A stretch of DNA of 64,000 bases from Clostridium sp. AM49-4BH (GCF_003478335.1 NZ_QUFB01000002.1:75537-139536); one strand, 5' to 3'. Shown: positions 54,962 through 63,692, counted from the first letter of the stretch. Numbers and translations are program-made. Notes: generated by a model from the letters alone, not told the origin.

Positions 54962-57136
54962 TTATACATTTTTCTTGCGAAAAATTTTCATCGATAGATC
55001 CCAATCTTTATACTGTCCATCCACCTTTAATTCGCCGTATGGATAAAGATCTAGCAATGGAAATCTGCATACCATCGGTATCAGGCGGTCGCTTGCACTT
55101 ACGTGTGTCAAACGGATCAAATAACCGATCTGCGAATCTCTCTGTTTGAGCTTATTCTTTGCAATTGCGATCGTATAGCCTTCCCGCTTCACCTGATTTG
55201 GTGCGATCGTCTTATCATATAAAACCTCTTTATCGTCCAGTGCAAGCACTTGAATACGATACTCATCACCCGATTCGTTTGGTGCAAGATTCCAGAAATA
55301 CAGTCGAATACGGTTCCAACGATTACGCCATTCCAACTGCCCTTGTTCAATCGTCTGTTCCAAAACTTTTGGATTCTTATGATACCGCCACCGAATCGGC
55401 TCTTCATCCTTTCCACGTTTGGAATTAAAATACGGAATCTCTACGTATGTTCTAGGATGACTAAGCTGGTTCGCCGCCGCAAAACTTCCGGCAAAGCAGA
55501 ACAGACCAACCGCAAGCACCACCAATCTGGCAGCGTGCAGCCGCATTCCGTTGAAATGTGCTTTAAGCCACGCATCCCCTTTGTTAAAAACAGTATTCGT
55601 AAATCCATCAGCCCCTTCTGCCATTAGTAAAAGGCACACTCCGGTAAAGCATATATTGTATCGCTTGCCGGCTTCCCACAGCATAAAAAACATAACTGCG
55701 CCCGCAAACGTAAGCGTATACATTGCCCCCGGTGCTGCTTCTCTCTGCAGAAACTGTCTGCACATTGCGCACAACATCAAAAATAACATCGCAATACGAA
55801 AGGCCTGCATATAGATCATAAACCATGCATTTTGCTTTCCTGCAAAATAACAAAAGAACGGTGGATATTGATATGCATACTGCGCATTCGTTATTCCATC
55901 ATCATCGCCCATTGCCCATACACGCATCATTTTATTGCCAAAATGCTTGGCAAGACCAACCGGACCCATCTTTTTGACACGTTGTTTCAAGCGAGCGATA
56001 TCTGCTTTCCGCTTTTGTTCCTTGGTCGGGAACGAAGAGGTGTATCTCCGGTCGTTACGATTAAAACCGCCCTTGCTCTTTTCATTCATTCCCATCATGA
56101 CCCAGTGTACAACAGGAAACTGCTGGTTAAACTTCTTCGCATCAACATGCTTTGCTACCAAATTGCTGCTGGAAAATAACACTGCCATACTCACGCAGAC
56201 AACGAGTCCGACACGAACTGCACCCTCCAATACCCTTTGTCTGCTATGCTGCTGTTCTTCCGAAGCATTCTCCGTTTCCATTGTCTCTGATGCCCTTAAA
56301 GCACGGCGATTCTGCCAGCCTGCGACGAGACGCAACGCCAAATATAACCCCAGCGCAATGATTGGAATGATCGTTGTCGGACGCACACGGTAACCAACCG
56401 CCATAACGACTGCCAATAACACATCGTGTACCGCCATCCGCCATCTTTTTGCCGGCTTGTCAATGAGTCCCAGATACAAAACACCCATAATAAAAGGAAA
56501 AGATAACGTATTGGTATACACAGAAGTCAGCCATAAATAGGTTGTCGGGCACAAGAAAAATAATACTAATGCAAAGTTTGCCGTACCGATCCCGCGCATT
56601 TTTTTTACAGACAGGAACGTCAGTAAAATGCCCAGATCAATTGCCAAAACATTTAGCACTACCGTAGGCACCCATACCTTTGTAATGCCAACATCCGTCA
56701 AAAATTTATAAAAGTAATAAAAGCAAATGGTAATAAAATGATTGTTGCCATAATTCTGCATATAAGAATTCGTTGGATCCATCTGACCGTGATGATATTT
56801 TAACATGGCAAGTGCCTCGTTCTGAACACGTGCCGGATCTGCGATCGTCATTGGTCTGGATACCAATAATAAGAATGCGATCTGCGCCAAACCGATCAAT
56901 AAAAACAGGAATACGGAAAATTTACGTCTCGTTGTCTGCAGCTTGTCCTTCCCATAAACACATAACATTACTATACAAGCCGCCATAAATAGTGTAATTG
57001 CAACTGTCATTCCATTTTGCAGTAATTCCTTTTTGTACAGTGTAATACCTCTGCAAGATAGCGCCAATATTACACCACACAAAAAAATACTAATGCTCAA
57101 AGCAACACAATATGCCCCTCTTAATATACCCTTCAT
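54962..57136 (-). CDS. Polytopic membrane protein, glycosyltransferase (GT-C)-like
   Basis: A 724-residue protein with about a dozen hydrophobic segments in residues 1-560 and a soluble C-terminal part of about 150 residues. The layout, and the segment QMDPTNSYMQNYGNNHF after the first helices, resemble GT-C type membrane glycosyltransferases, but no specific family is recognised. ATG 57136 has GAGGAGAGG upstream; the frame is open to 57160. It has its own promoter with tandem palindromic repeats upstream and a hairpin at the transcript start. No cell-wall or polysaccharide cluster is adjacent. Confidence 0.65.
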   Translation of the reverse strand: MKGILRGAYCVALSISIFLCGVILALSCRGITLYKKELLQNGMTVAITLFMAACIVMLCVYGKDKLQTTRRKFSVFLFLLIGLAQIAFLLLVSRPMTIADPARVQNEALAMLKYHHGQMDPTNSYMQNYGNNHFITICFYYFYKFLTDVGITKVWVPTVVLNVLAIDLGILLTFLSVKKMRGIGTANFALVLFFLCPTTYLWLTSVYTNTLSFPFIMGVLYLGLIDKPAKRWRMAVHDVLLAVVMAVGYRVRPTTIIPIIALGLYLALRLVAGWQNRRALRASETMETENASEEQQHSRQRVLEGAVRVGLVVCVSMAVLFSSSNLVAKHVDAKKFNQQFPVVHWVMMGMNEKSKGGFNRNDRRYTSSFPTKEQKRKADIARLKQRVKKMGPVGLAKHFGNKMMRVWAMGDDDGITNAQYAYQYPPFFCYFAGKQNAWFMIYMQAFRIAMLFLMLCAMCRQFLQREAAPGAMYTLTFAGAVMFFMLWEAGKRYNICFTGVCLLLMAEGADGFTNTVFNKGDAWLKAHFNGMRLHAARLVVLAVGLFCFAGSFAAANQLSHPRTYVEIPYFNSKRGKDEEPIRWRYHKNPKVLEQTIEQGQLEWRNRWNRIRLYFWNLAPNESGDEYRIQVLALDDKEVLYDKTIAPNQVKREGYTIAIAKNKLKQRDSQIGYLIRLTHVSASDRLIPMVCRFPLLDLYPYGELKVDGQYKDWDLSMKIFRKKNV

Positions 57137-57212
57137 TATCCTCTCCTCATTGTCCCTCAAATTTATAGTTCCCTCTCATCTGATATTCCGTGAACATCAA
57201 ATCATGTACCTT

Positions 57213-57242
57213 GTAGCAGGAAGTCCCTCTAATTCCTGCTAC
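57213..57242 (-). promoter_or_regulatory. Hairpin at the 5' end of the membrane protein transcript
   Basis: GTAGCAGGAA and TTCCTGCTAC form a perfect 10-bp stem with a 10-base loop, beginning at about the predicted transcription start. There is no T-run, so it more likely stabilises or regulates the leader than terminates. Confidence 0.55.
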
Positions 57243-57249
57243 GATATTT

Positions 57250-57304
57250 ATTATACATATTTTTAAGAAGAGAATATGAACAAATTCTTAAGAAATTCTT
57301 AAGA
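57250..57304 (-). promoter_or_regulatory. Promoter with tandem palindromic repeats
   Basis: On the minus strand TATAAT is at 57255-57250 with no good -35 box. AATTCTTAAGA occurs as two perfect adjacent copies at 57283-57293 and 57294-57304 (11-bp period). Each contains the palindrome TTCTTAAGAA or most of it. This suggests a regulator binding one helical turn apart. Confidence 0.5.
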
Positions 57305-57321
57305 TGAAATTTTAGTTACTC

Positions 57322-57419
57322 AAACTTCCCATACCTCAAATTCTCCACAACCACATATTGCTTATTATGTCAATGACTATATAGCATTTTGCAGGTTATA
57401 ACATCACGGGAATATTCCT
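57322..57419. repeat. Partial copy of the foldback element
   Basis: AAACTTCCCATACC (57322-57335), the exact 22-bp box (57351-57372) and TTTTGCAG, then no further match. It ends against the gdhA stop codon, as the copy at 50783-51333 ends against the FabK-like stop. Confidence 0.8.
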
Positions 57420-57420
57420 T

Positions 57421-58662
57421 TCATGTTTCTGCGAAAATAAGCTTGCGCAGTGCCACAATATAGGCCGCCATGCGCACCGTACATTTACACTCTTCTACGA
57501 CATCCATGATTGCAGTAAAGGATTTCGTCATCAGTGATGCTAACATTTCATTTACCTGATTACGCTCCCAGGTTAATTCCTGGATATTCTGTACCCACTC
57601 GAAATAAGATACGATCACGCCACCACTATTTGCAAAAATATCCGGTACAACCGTGATGCCACGCTTCTCTAATATTTTATCTGCCTCTTCCGTGGTTGGT
57701 CCATTCGCAGCCTCTACAATGTATTTACAGCGCAGCTCAGAGGCATTGTCTGCCGTGATCTGATTCTCCAGTGCTGCCGGAACAAGCACATCACATTCAC
57801 AAGTAAGAACTTCTGCATTGCTGATATGACTGACACCATCCGCCTCGTAATCTTTGAGCAGTTTACCGGTAGATTCCAAAAAGGTGCAGATCGTGTCAAT
57901 ATCCAACCCTTCCTCACAATACAAGCCGCCTGACACATCACTGATCGCAATCACTTTCGCATCGCGATGATAAAAAATCTTTGCCGCATTACTTCCGACA
58001 TTACCCATTCCCTGAATGGCAACCTTTGTTCCGGCAAGCTCTTTATTTTCTTTGGCAAGCAGCAATTTTGTACTGATCACTACACCACGGCCGGTTGCTG
58101 AATTTCTCCCTCGTGAACCGCCGAGTTCTACAGGTTTACCTGTAACCACACCCGGGCAAGGCTTTCCGTTTAACTGACTGTAGGTGTCCAACACCCATGC
58201 CATCGTCTGTGCATTGGTATTGACATCCGGTGCCGGAATATCTGTATCCGCACCAATGATCGGCGCAATAGCAAAGGTATATCTTCGTGTCAGATTGCGC
58301 AGTTCACGTTCCGATAACGTAGACGGATCTACCTTGATGCCACCTTTCGCCCCGCCGTAAGGAATATTGGCTACCGCGCATTTTAAGGACATCCAAGTTG
58401 CTAACGCTTTCACTTCCGATAACGTGCAGTCCTGATGGTAACGAATACCTCCCTTAAAAGGACCACGAATATTAGAATGCTGTACACGATATCCTTCAAA
58501 CACTTTGATCGTGCCATCATCCATTTCAACCGGCAAATATACTTTTGTTTCTCTCTGTGGATTTTTAATGATTTCAAACATTTTTTTATCGATGTGTCCG
58601 ACTTCCATCGCTTCCGTCATGACATCAATAACATTCTCATATGGATCGTATGCTTTTGACAT
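57421..58662 (-). CDS. gdhA: Glutamate dehydrogenase
   Basis: A 413-residue Glu/Leu/Phe/Val dehydrogenase-family enzyme interconverting glutamate with 2-oxoglutarate and ammonia. The catalytic segment is PYGGAKGGIKVDP, with PAPDVNTNAQTMAWV and the Rossmann motif GMGNVGSNAAKIF. Length fits the hexameric clostridial type; NAD or NADP preference is not assigned. AAAGGAGAG precedes the ATG. A promoter and hairpin leader lie upstream. Confidence 0.94.
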   Translation of the reverse strand: MSKAYDPYENVIDVMTEAMEVGHIDKKMFEIIKNPQRETKVYLPVEMDDGTIKVFEGYRVQHSNIRGPFKGGIRYHQDCTLSEVKALATWMSLKCAVANIPYGGAKGGIKVDPSTLSERELRNLTRRYTFAIAPIIGADTDIPAPDVNTNAQTMAWVLDTYSQLNGKPCPGVVTGKPVELGGSRGRNSATGRGVVISTKLLLAKENKELAGTKVAIQGMGNVGSNAAKIFYHRDAKVIAISDVSGGLYCEEGLDIDTICTFLESTGKLLKDYEADGVSHISNAEVLTCECDVLVPAALENQITADNASELRCKYIVEAANGPTTEEADKILEKRGITVVPDIFANSGGVIVSYFEWVQNIQELTWERNQVNEMLASLMTKSFTAIMDVVEECKCTVRMAAYIVALRKLIFAET

Positions 58663-58723
58663 GGGCTCTCTCCTTTGGTGCTAAAATAATTGTGTCATTC
58701 CCCAGGGTTCGTAAGCTTACATA

Positions 58724-58808
58724 CAAGAGAAAAGAAACCAAATAGCTTTGATCCTGTTTCTTTGCTCTTGCATGAACGCATCATATTCCTATCTTCACCA
58801 AAGGTCAA
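58724..58808 (-). promoter_or_regulatory. gdhA promoter and hairpin leader
   Basis: On the minus strand TTGACC (58808-58803) and TATGAT (58785-58780) have a 17-bp spacer. Transcription would start near 58773, directly into a hairpin whose arms are 58770-58756 and 58738-58724 (14 of 15 paired, 17-base loop). The rest of the 110-base leader reaches gdhA at 58662. Confidence 0.6.
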
Positions 58809-58964
58809 TACTTCCCATGAAAGTCCGTTCCATTTAATTTTTTTAATCATTTACAGCTAATTTTAAGAAGTCAGTATCATTTTTAATTAATAATATAAAG
58901 TATTTTGTATCATGCACGCTTTCAAATCTTTGCGGTGCTCAATGCACTTAGCAAACTCCCGCAT

Positions 58965-60095
58965 TTAGTCATCATACTCCTCCAGGAAAGAATGTTTGAC
59001 GCCATCTTTTTTGTATGCAATGACCGTAGAAAGATTTACATTTTCAATACTCTTAAAAATATTACCTTCCACATATGGATTCACCTGTTTCAATCGTTTG
59101 ATCAGTTCCTTGATCTCAACACGCTTAGACTGATTTTCCTCATTATTACAAGTTGTACAGGTGTCGGTAAACTTGCAGGCGCACTGGATAAAGTGCAGAT
59201 CATTATAATCGCGCCAAGCTTTAATATCATCCTCACGCACCAAATATAACGGACGGATCAGTTCCATCCCCTCGAAATTCGTGCTGTGCAGTTTCGGCAT
59301 CATCGTCTGGATCTGCGCTCCGTACAGCATTCCCATCAAAATCGTCTCGATCACATCATCATAATGATGACCAAGCGCAATCTTGTTACATCCCATACTT
59401 TTGGCATACGTGTACAAATGTCCACGCCGCATACGTGCACACAAATAACATGGTGATTTTTCCACATGGTATACAGATTCAAAAATATCCGATTCAAAAA
59501 TCTCGATCGGGATCTGCAGTCTTTTGGCATTCTCCTCGATCACCTGGCGATTCGCCGGGCTGTAACCCGGATCCATCACGAGAAATTTAACCTCAAAATC
59601 AAACTTATTGTGACGTTTTAACTCCTGAAAACACTTTGCCATAAGCATAGAGTCTTTTCCCCCGGAAATGCACACCGCTATCCGATCTCCCGGTTTGACA
59701 AGCTCATATGTGTTGATCGCTTTGGCAAATTTGGACCAGATTGTTTTCTTAAACTTCTTACGCAGGCTTTGTTCTGCTTCTGCTGCCACATCTTTTTCTT
59801 CCGGTGCGCTCATAAAATCCATAAGCCACGCCACATAGCCACCTTCCAGACTAACGGCATCGATTCCCTTCTCACGAAGCTTGTCGGCTGCTTCGACGCT
59901 AAATTTACCTCTGCTGCAACAAATTACCAACTTCTTGGACGGGTCTACTTCTTCACAAGATAATATGTCTTCCTGAGGTGCTGCGATTGCTCCCGGAATG
60001 GCACCATGAGCAATACTTTCTGCATCACGTATATCGATCAACTGATACGAATCCTTAGGAAGCTCCTTTACTTCTTCTATAGTAATACTGTTCAT
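58965..60095 (-). CDS. Rhodanese domain fused to a TtcA-like PP-loop ATPase
   Basis: A 376-residue fusion. Residues 1-90 form a rhodanese domain with its sulfur-carrying cysteine in VICCSRGKFS. Residues about 120-376 form a TtcA/TilS-type PP-loop ATPase with SGGKDSMLMAK and the CYLCARMRRG pair, plus C-terminal cysteines (CACKFTDTCTTC). TtcA makes 2-thiocytidine at tRNA position 32. The fused rhodanese could deliver persulfide sulfur directly. ATG 60095 has AAGGAG upstream. It lies 25 bp after tcdA on the same strand. Confidence 0.87.
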   Translation of the reverse strand: MNSITIEEVKELPKDSYQLIDIRDAESIAHGAIPGAIAAPQEDILSCEEVDPSKKLVICCSRGKFSVEAADKLREKGIDAVSLEGGYVAWLMDFMSAPEEKDVAAEAEQSLRKKFKKTIWSKFAKAINTYELVKPGDRIAVCISGGKDSMLMAKCFQELKRHNKFDFEVKFLVMDPGYSPANRQVIEENAKRLQIPIEIFESDIFESVYHVEKSPCYLCARMRRGHLYTYAKSMGCNKIALGHHYDDVIETILMGMLYGAQIQTMMPKLHSTNFEGMELIRPLYLVREDDIKAWRDYNDLHFIQCACKFTDTCTTCNNEENQSKRVEIKELIKRLKQVNPYVEGNIFKSIENVNLSTVIAYKKDGVKHSFLEEYDD

Positions 60096-60120
60096 TTTGC
60101 ACTCCTTATCTCTCACCTGC

Positions 60121-60891
60121 TTACTGAATCGTCTCTCTCGGTACGCTTAAGTCCTTGATCACTTCACCCGCTAAGATCAAACCGGCAACTGATGGCACAT
60201 ACGCCACACTTCCCGGAATATCGCGTCTCTCCGTGCACTTATGCTGTGCTCCCGGCGGACAAATACAGTGATTACGGCAACTGATCGCCATATCTTCCAT
60301 TGGTCTTGTAGGTTTCTCCTCGGAATATACGACTTTCAGCTTTTTGATCCCACGCTTCTTTAATTCCCGGCGCATAACACGCGCCAAAGGACATACTTTC
60401 GTTTTATAGATATCGGCAACTCGAAAAGCACTGGCATCCAATTTATTGCCGGCCCCCATACTGCTAATAACCGGGACATGCTTCTCTTCCGCTTTCATAA
60501 TGAGCGTGATCTTTGCAGTCACCGTGTCGACCGCATCCACAATATAATCATACTCTTCAAAAGGAAATTCGTCTGCATTTTCCGGCAGAAAAAAACACTT
60601 GTGCGTGCGCACCTGTGCATCCGGATTGATCGACAAAATGCGATCCTTCATTACATCCACCTTATACTGCCCGACTGTATTTCGCGTTGCAATAATCTGT
60701 CGATTGAGATTGGTCAGGCACACCTTGTCATCATCGATCAGATCAAAGGCACCTACTCCACTTCGTACTAATGCCTCACAAACATAGCCACCTACTCCCC
60801 CAACGCCAAACACAGCCACACGCGACTGCTTTAATTTTTCCATCGTTTCTTTGCCAAGCAACAGCTCGGTTCTCGAAAATTGTGTCAGCAT
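60121..60891 (-). CDS. tcdA: tRNA threonylcarbamoyladenosine dehydratase (TcdA/CsdL family)
   Basis: A 256-residue ThiF/MoeB-like (E1-type) enzyme. The ATP-binding motif is VFGVGGVGGYVCEALVRSGVG at the N-terminus (about residues 28-48), followed by LNRQIIATRNTVG. The segment PTRPMEDMAISCRNHCICPPG fits the TcdA branch, which cyclises t6A37 of tRNA to ct6A. ATG 60891 follows TGGAGAT; the frame is open to 60993. Pairing with a TtcA-like gene makes a small tRNA-modification unit. Confidence 0.88.
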   Translation of the reverse strand: MLTQFSRTELLLGKETMEKLKQSRVAVFGVGGVGGYVCEALVRSGVGAFDLIDDDKVCLTNLNRQIIATRNTVGQYKVDVMKDRILSINPDAQVRTHKCFFLPENADEFPFEEYDYIVDAVDTVTAKITLIMKAEEKHVPVISSMGAGNKLDASAFRVADIYKTKVCPLARVMRRELKKRGIKKLKVVYSEEKPTRPMEDMAISCRNHCICPPGAQHKCTERRDIPGSVAYVPSVAGLILAGEVIKDLSVPRETIQ

Positions 60892-61021
60892 ACTAAATCT
60901 CCATTCTGCAAATGCTTTATATGAAAACGATTGCAAATAAATAATCCAATAGGATTCTTCCTTAAAACGCACTCGGCAACAATATACTCTCATTTCCCCG
61001 TGTTGTCAAAAAACTATTTCC

Positions 61022-61067
61022 ATTTCGTGTCATTTCATGTAAAATATTCGCTGTACTATTTCGTGTC
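61022..61067. promoter_or_regulatory. Direct repeats in the divergent tcdA / TAXI intergenic region
   Basis: ATTTCGTGTC occurs at 61022-61031 and 61058-61067, with a related ATTTCATGT at 61032-61040. They lie in the 249-bp region between divergent genes and could bind a regulator. No firm promoter was placed. Confidence 0.4.
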
Positions 61068-61140
61068 GTGATAAGAATCACCATTTAAATAGCCTGCAAA
61101 TAAAAAGTCAAGGCTAAATTGCAGAAAGGAGTATCGTATT

Positions 61141-62094
61141 TTGAAAAAATTACTATGTACCATATTAAGCCTAACATTACTATTAACAGGCTGTACTATC
61201 GGAAACGGCAATATCCGTATCGGTGCTGCCGGAATTGGAGGTATGTACTATACGTTTGCCAATACATTAGCAGGCCTATGCACCAAAGAGGATACCGGTT
61301 TCGAACTTGAAGTAAAAAAGACCGCAGGATCTGCCGCTAATCTGCGTCTCCTATCCAGCAATTACATCGAACTTGGTATTGCACAGGCAGATCTGATCGA
61401 CGCGGCATATCAGGGCACCGGCGTTTTTACCGGCAAAAAATACCAAAACTTCAAAGCAGTCGCAAGCCTGTATCCGGAAGCATGCCAAATTGTTGTGCGT
61501 AAGGATTCCGATATCGAAACCATTGATGATCTGCAAGGCAAAAAGGTCAGCGTTGGCGAGGAAGAATCCGGAAGTGAACTAAACGCCAGACAAATATTAG
61601 AAATGTCCGGACTGCCGGAAGATCTGATCAAGACGAAGCATTTAGATTATACCGATGCTGCCGACAAATTAGCAGCGGGAAAGATTGATGCATTTTTCTT
61701 CACCGCCGGGGCACAAACTACTGTTGTAGAAGAGTTGGCAAAGCACTGTGATATCCGATTGTTAAATTTGGACGATAAACTACGCGGCAAACTTACCACT
61801 GCCTATCCATTTTATTCCGATTATACCATTCCCGCCGGCACTTATACCGGGCAGGAAGAGGATATCCAGACTGTTTGCGTACAATCCATATTGGTCGCCA
61901 GTGATGCACTCGACAACGCCACCGTCAAAAAACTGACAAAAACAATCTTTGCCCATCAAAAAGGATTACAATATGCTACGTCCGTTGACCTTCAGTTAAA
62001 TGAGAGTTCTGCGATCAAAGGAGTCCCGATTCCTTTTCATCCAGGCGCTGCTGCCTATTATTCCGAACGAGGAATCAACGTGAAAACGGAATAA
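61141..62094 (+). CDS. TAXI-family solute-binding lipoprotein
   Basis: A 317-residue extracytoplasmic receptor of the TRAP-associated TAXI family. The N-terminus is a lipoprotein signal with lipobox LTGC (C at about residue 18), then IRIGAAGIGGMYYTFANTLAG, the typical TAXI start, and later ELGIAQADLIDAAYQG. The start codon is TTG 61141 behind GAAAGGAG. No TRAP membrane subunits (DctQ/DctM) are encoded nearby; instead a GltS symporter gene follows 101 bp downstream. Some TAXI proteins bind glutamate, so cooperation with GltS is a reasonable hypothesis. Confidence 0.9.
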   Translation: MKKLLCTILSLTLLLTGCTIGNGNIRIGAAGIGGMYYTFANTLAGLCTKEDTGFELEVKKTAGSAANLRLLSSNYIELGIAQADLIDAAYQGTGVFTGKKYQNFKAVASLYPEACQIVVRKDSDIETIDDLQGKKVSVGEEESGSELNARQILEMSGLPEDLIKTKHLDYTDAADKLAAGKIDAFFFTAGAQTTVVEELAKHCDIRLLNLDDKLRGKLTTAYPFYSDYTIPAGTYTGQEEDIQTVCVQSILVASDALDNATVKKLTKTIFAHQKGLQYATSVDLQLNESSAIKGVPIPFHPGAAAYYSERGINVKTE

Positions 62095-62095
62095 A

Positions 62096-62130
62096 CCTCT
62101 GAAAATGGATCTGAGATCCATTTTCAGAGG
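62096..62130 (+). terminator. Perfect 16-bp hairpin between TAXI and gltS
   Basis: CCTCTGAAAATGGATC, TGA, then the exact inverse. It starts right after the TAXI stop codon. No T-run follows, so it may be a partial terminator or an RNA-stabilising hairpin between the two genes. Confidence 0.6.
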
Positions 62131-62195
62131 CAAGATAACTCCTTCAACACATTCTCATATTAGAATGCACATTTTTAGAAAGGCATTTATTTATT

Positions 62196-63386
62196 ATGAT
62201 AAAAATAGAACTTGATATGTATCAGACACTGGCGGTCGCCGTCTTAGTACTGATGCTTGGCGCCTACCTCAAATCCAAAATATATTTCTTAGAAAAATTT
62301 TGTATTCCGGCACCTGTCATTGGCGGACTGTTATTCGCCATCTTTACCTGTATCTGTTATACCACCGGAGTGGCAGAATTTTCATTCGATGATATTTTGC
62401 GCGAAGTATGCATGGTATTTTTCTTTACTTCCGTAGGATTTCAGGCGAATCTCAAGGTGCTGCGCAGTGGCGGAAAATCGTTGATCCTATTCTTGTTTCT
62501 CGTCATTGCCTTGATCGTATCTCAAAATCTGCTTGCTGTTGGTATAGCTAAGCTGCTTGGCTTAAGCCCTCTGGTCGGTATGTGCACCGGTTCCATCCCG
62601 ATGGTCGGCGGTCATGGTACCGCAGGCGCTTTCGGTCCTGTCTTAGAAGACTTTAACATCAAAGGAGCAACCACGATCTGTACCGCTGCAGCTACGTTTG
62701 GATTGATCTCCGGCAGTTTGGTCGGTGGGCCGCTTGGCAAACGATTGATCGAAAAACGCGGCTTATTGGATACTGCCATTCCGGAGGATGACACATTGTT
62801 GGTCGAAGATGAAAAGAAGCATGAACGACATACCAACATGTACGCCGCCGCGGTCTTTCAGCTCATCTTAGCCATCGGACTCGGCACCATTTTTTCTTGG
62901 TTACTGACAAAGACCGGCATGACGTTTCCAATATATATCGGAGCCATGATCGCTGCTGCGCTTTTTCGCAACATTGGCGAATATAGCGGTAAATTTACTA
63001 TTCATATGGGTGAGATCAACGACTTGGGCGGAATCTCCTTGTCGCTGTTTTTGGGCATTGCCATGATCACCTTAAAGTTATGGCAGCTCGCATCCCTTGC
63101 GCTTCCACTATTTATTCTTCTGGCGGTGCAGGTGCTTCTGATCTGCTGTTTTACCTACTTCCTACTATTTAATATCATGGGAAGAGACTATGATGCAGCG
63201 GTGCTGGTAGCCGGAACGTGTGGTTTTGGTATGGGTGCAACACCAAATGCAATGGCCAATATGCAGGCGATCTGCGAAAAATACACCACTTCGGTAAAAG
63301 CTTATCTGCTGATTCCGCTCGTCGGCAGTTTATTTGCAGATTTTATTAACAGTTTGGTCATCACATTTTTCATCAACCTAATTTAG
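62196..63386 (+). CDS. gltS: Sodium/glutamate symporter
   Basis: A 396-residue GltS-family carrier taking up glutamate with sodium. About ten to twelve hydrophobic segments are arranged in two halves, and the family glycine-rich repeats are visible (GSIPMVGGHGTAGAFGPV and GTCGFGMGATPNAMANM), which are thought to form the re-entrant loops. AGAAAGG precedes ATG 62196. It follows the TAXI receptor gene. Confidence 0.94.
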   Translation: MIKIELDMYQTLAVAVLVLMLGAYLKSKIYFLEKFCIPAPVIGGLLFAIFTCICYTTGVAEFSFDDILREVCMVFFFTSVGFQANLKVLRSGGKSLILFLFLVIALIVSQNLLAVGIAKLLGLSPLVGMCTGSIPMVGGHGTAGAFGPVLEDFNIKGATTICTAAATFGLISGSLVGGPLGKRLIEKRGLLDTAIPEDDTLLVEDEKKHERHTNMYAAAVFQLILAIGLGTIFSWLLTKTGMTFPIYIGAMIAAALFRNIGEYSGKFTIHMGEINDLGGISLSLFLGIAMITLKLWQLASLALPLFILLAVQVLLICCFTYFLLFNIMGRDYDAAVLVAGTCGFGMGATPNAMANMQAICEKYTTSVKAYLLIPLVGSLFADFINSLVITFFINLI

Positions 63387-63461
63387 GGATACTATCAAAC
63401 ATTGATACTTTGACGATTATTAGACATGCGCAGTGTCAAAACCGCAGAAAGAGAGGGAGCT

Positions 63462-63677
63462 ATGTTTCATAAGAATCGAACCCGAAAGAAGGACAGCAAG
63501 CCAAAAGAAGCAGGCTATAAATTAACCTATGACAATCTGGCCATTCCAGAGGTACACACACACGAACAACCGGAGATCATGGATTCGACAGAGGAGCCGG
63601 GCGACGTCACTTATGACAGCGTTGCGATTCCGGAAGTTCATATCCGCAAAAAAGGCACGAAACCTGCCGATCAGTAA
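63462..63677 (+). CDS. Small basic protein with a duplicated TYD-x2-AIPEVH motif
   Basis: A 71-residue soluble protein. A basic start (MFHKNRTRKKDSKPKE) is followed by two copies of a 12-residue unit: LTYDNLAIPEVH at about 21-32 and VTYDSVAIPEVH at about 49-60. No family is recognised and no membrane segment is seen. GAGAGGGAG precedes ATG 63462. It follows gltS by 75 bp and ends just before a foldback repeat. Confidence 0.6.
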   Translation: MFHKNRTRKKDSKPKEAGYKLTYDNLAIPEVHTHEQPEIMDSTEEPGDVTYDSVAIPEVHIRKKGTKPADQ

Positions 63678-63692
63678 ATAACGATATTACTA

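Noticed and set aside
58739..58755. gdhA leader as a known riboswitch
   Set aside because: No conserved aptamer core was recognised; only one hairpin with a mismatch is visible.
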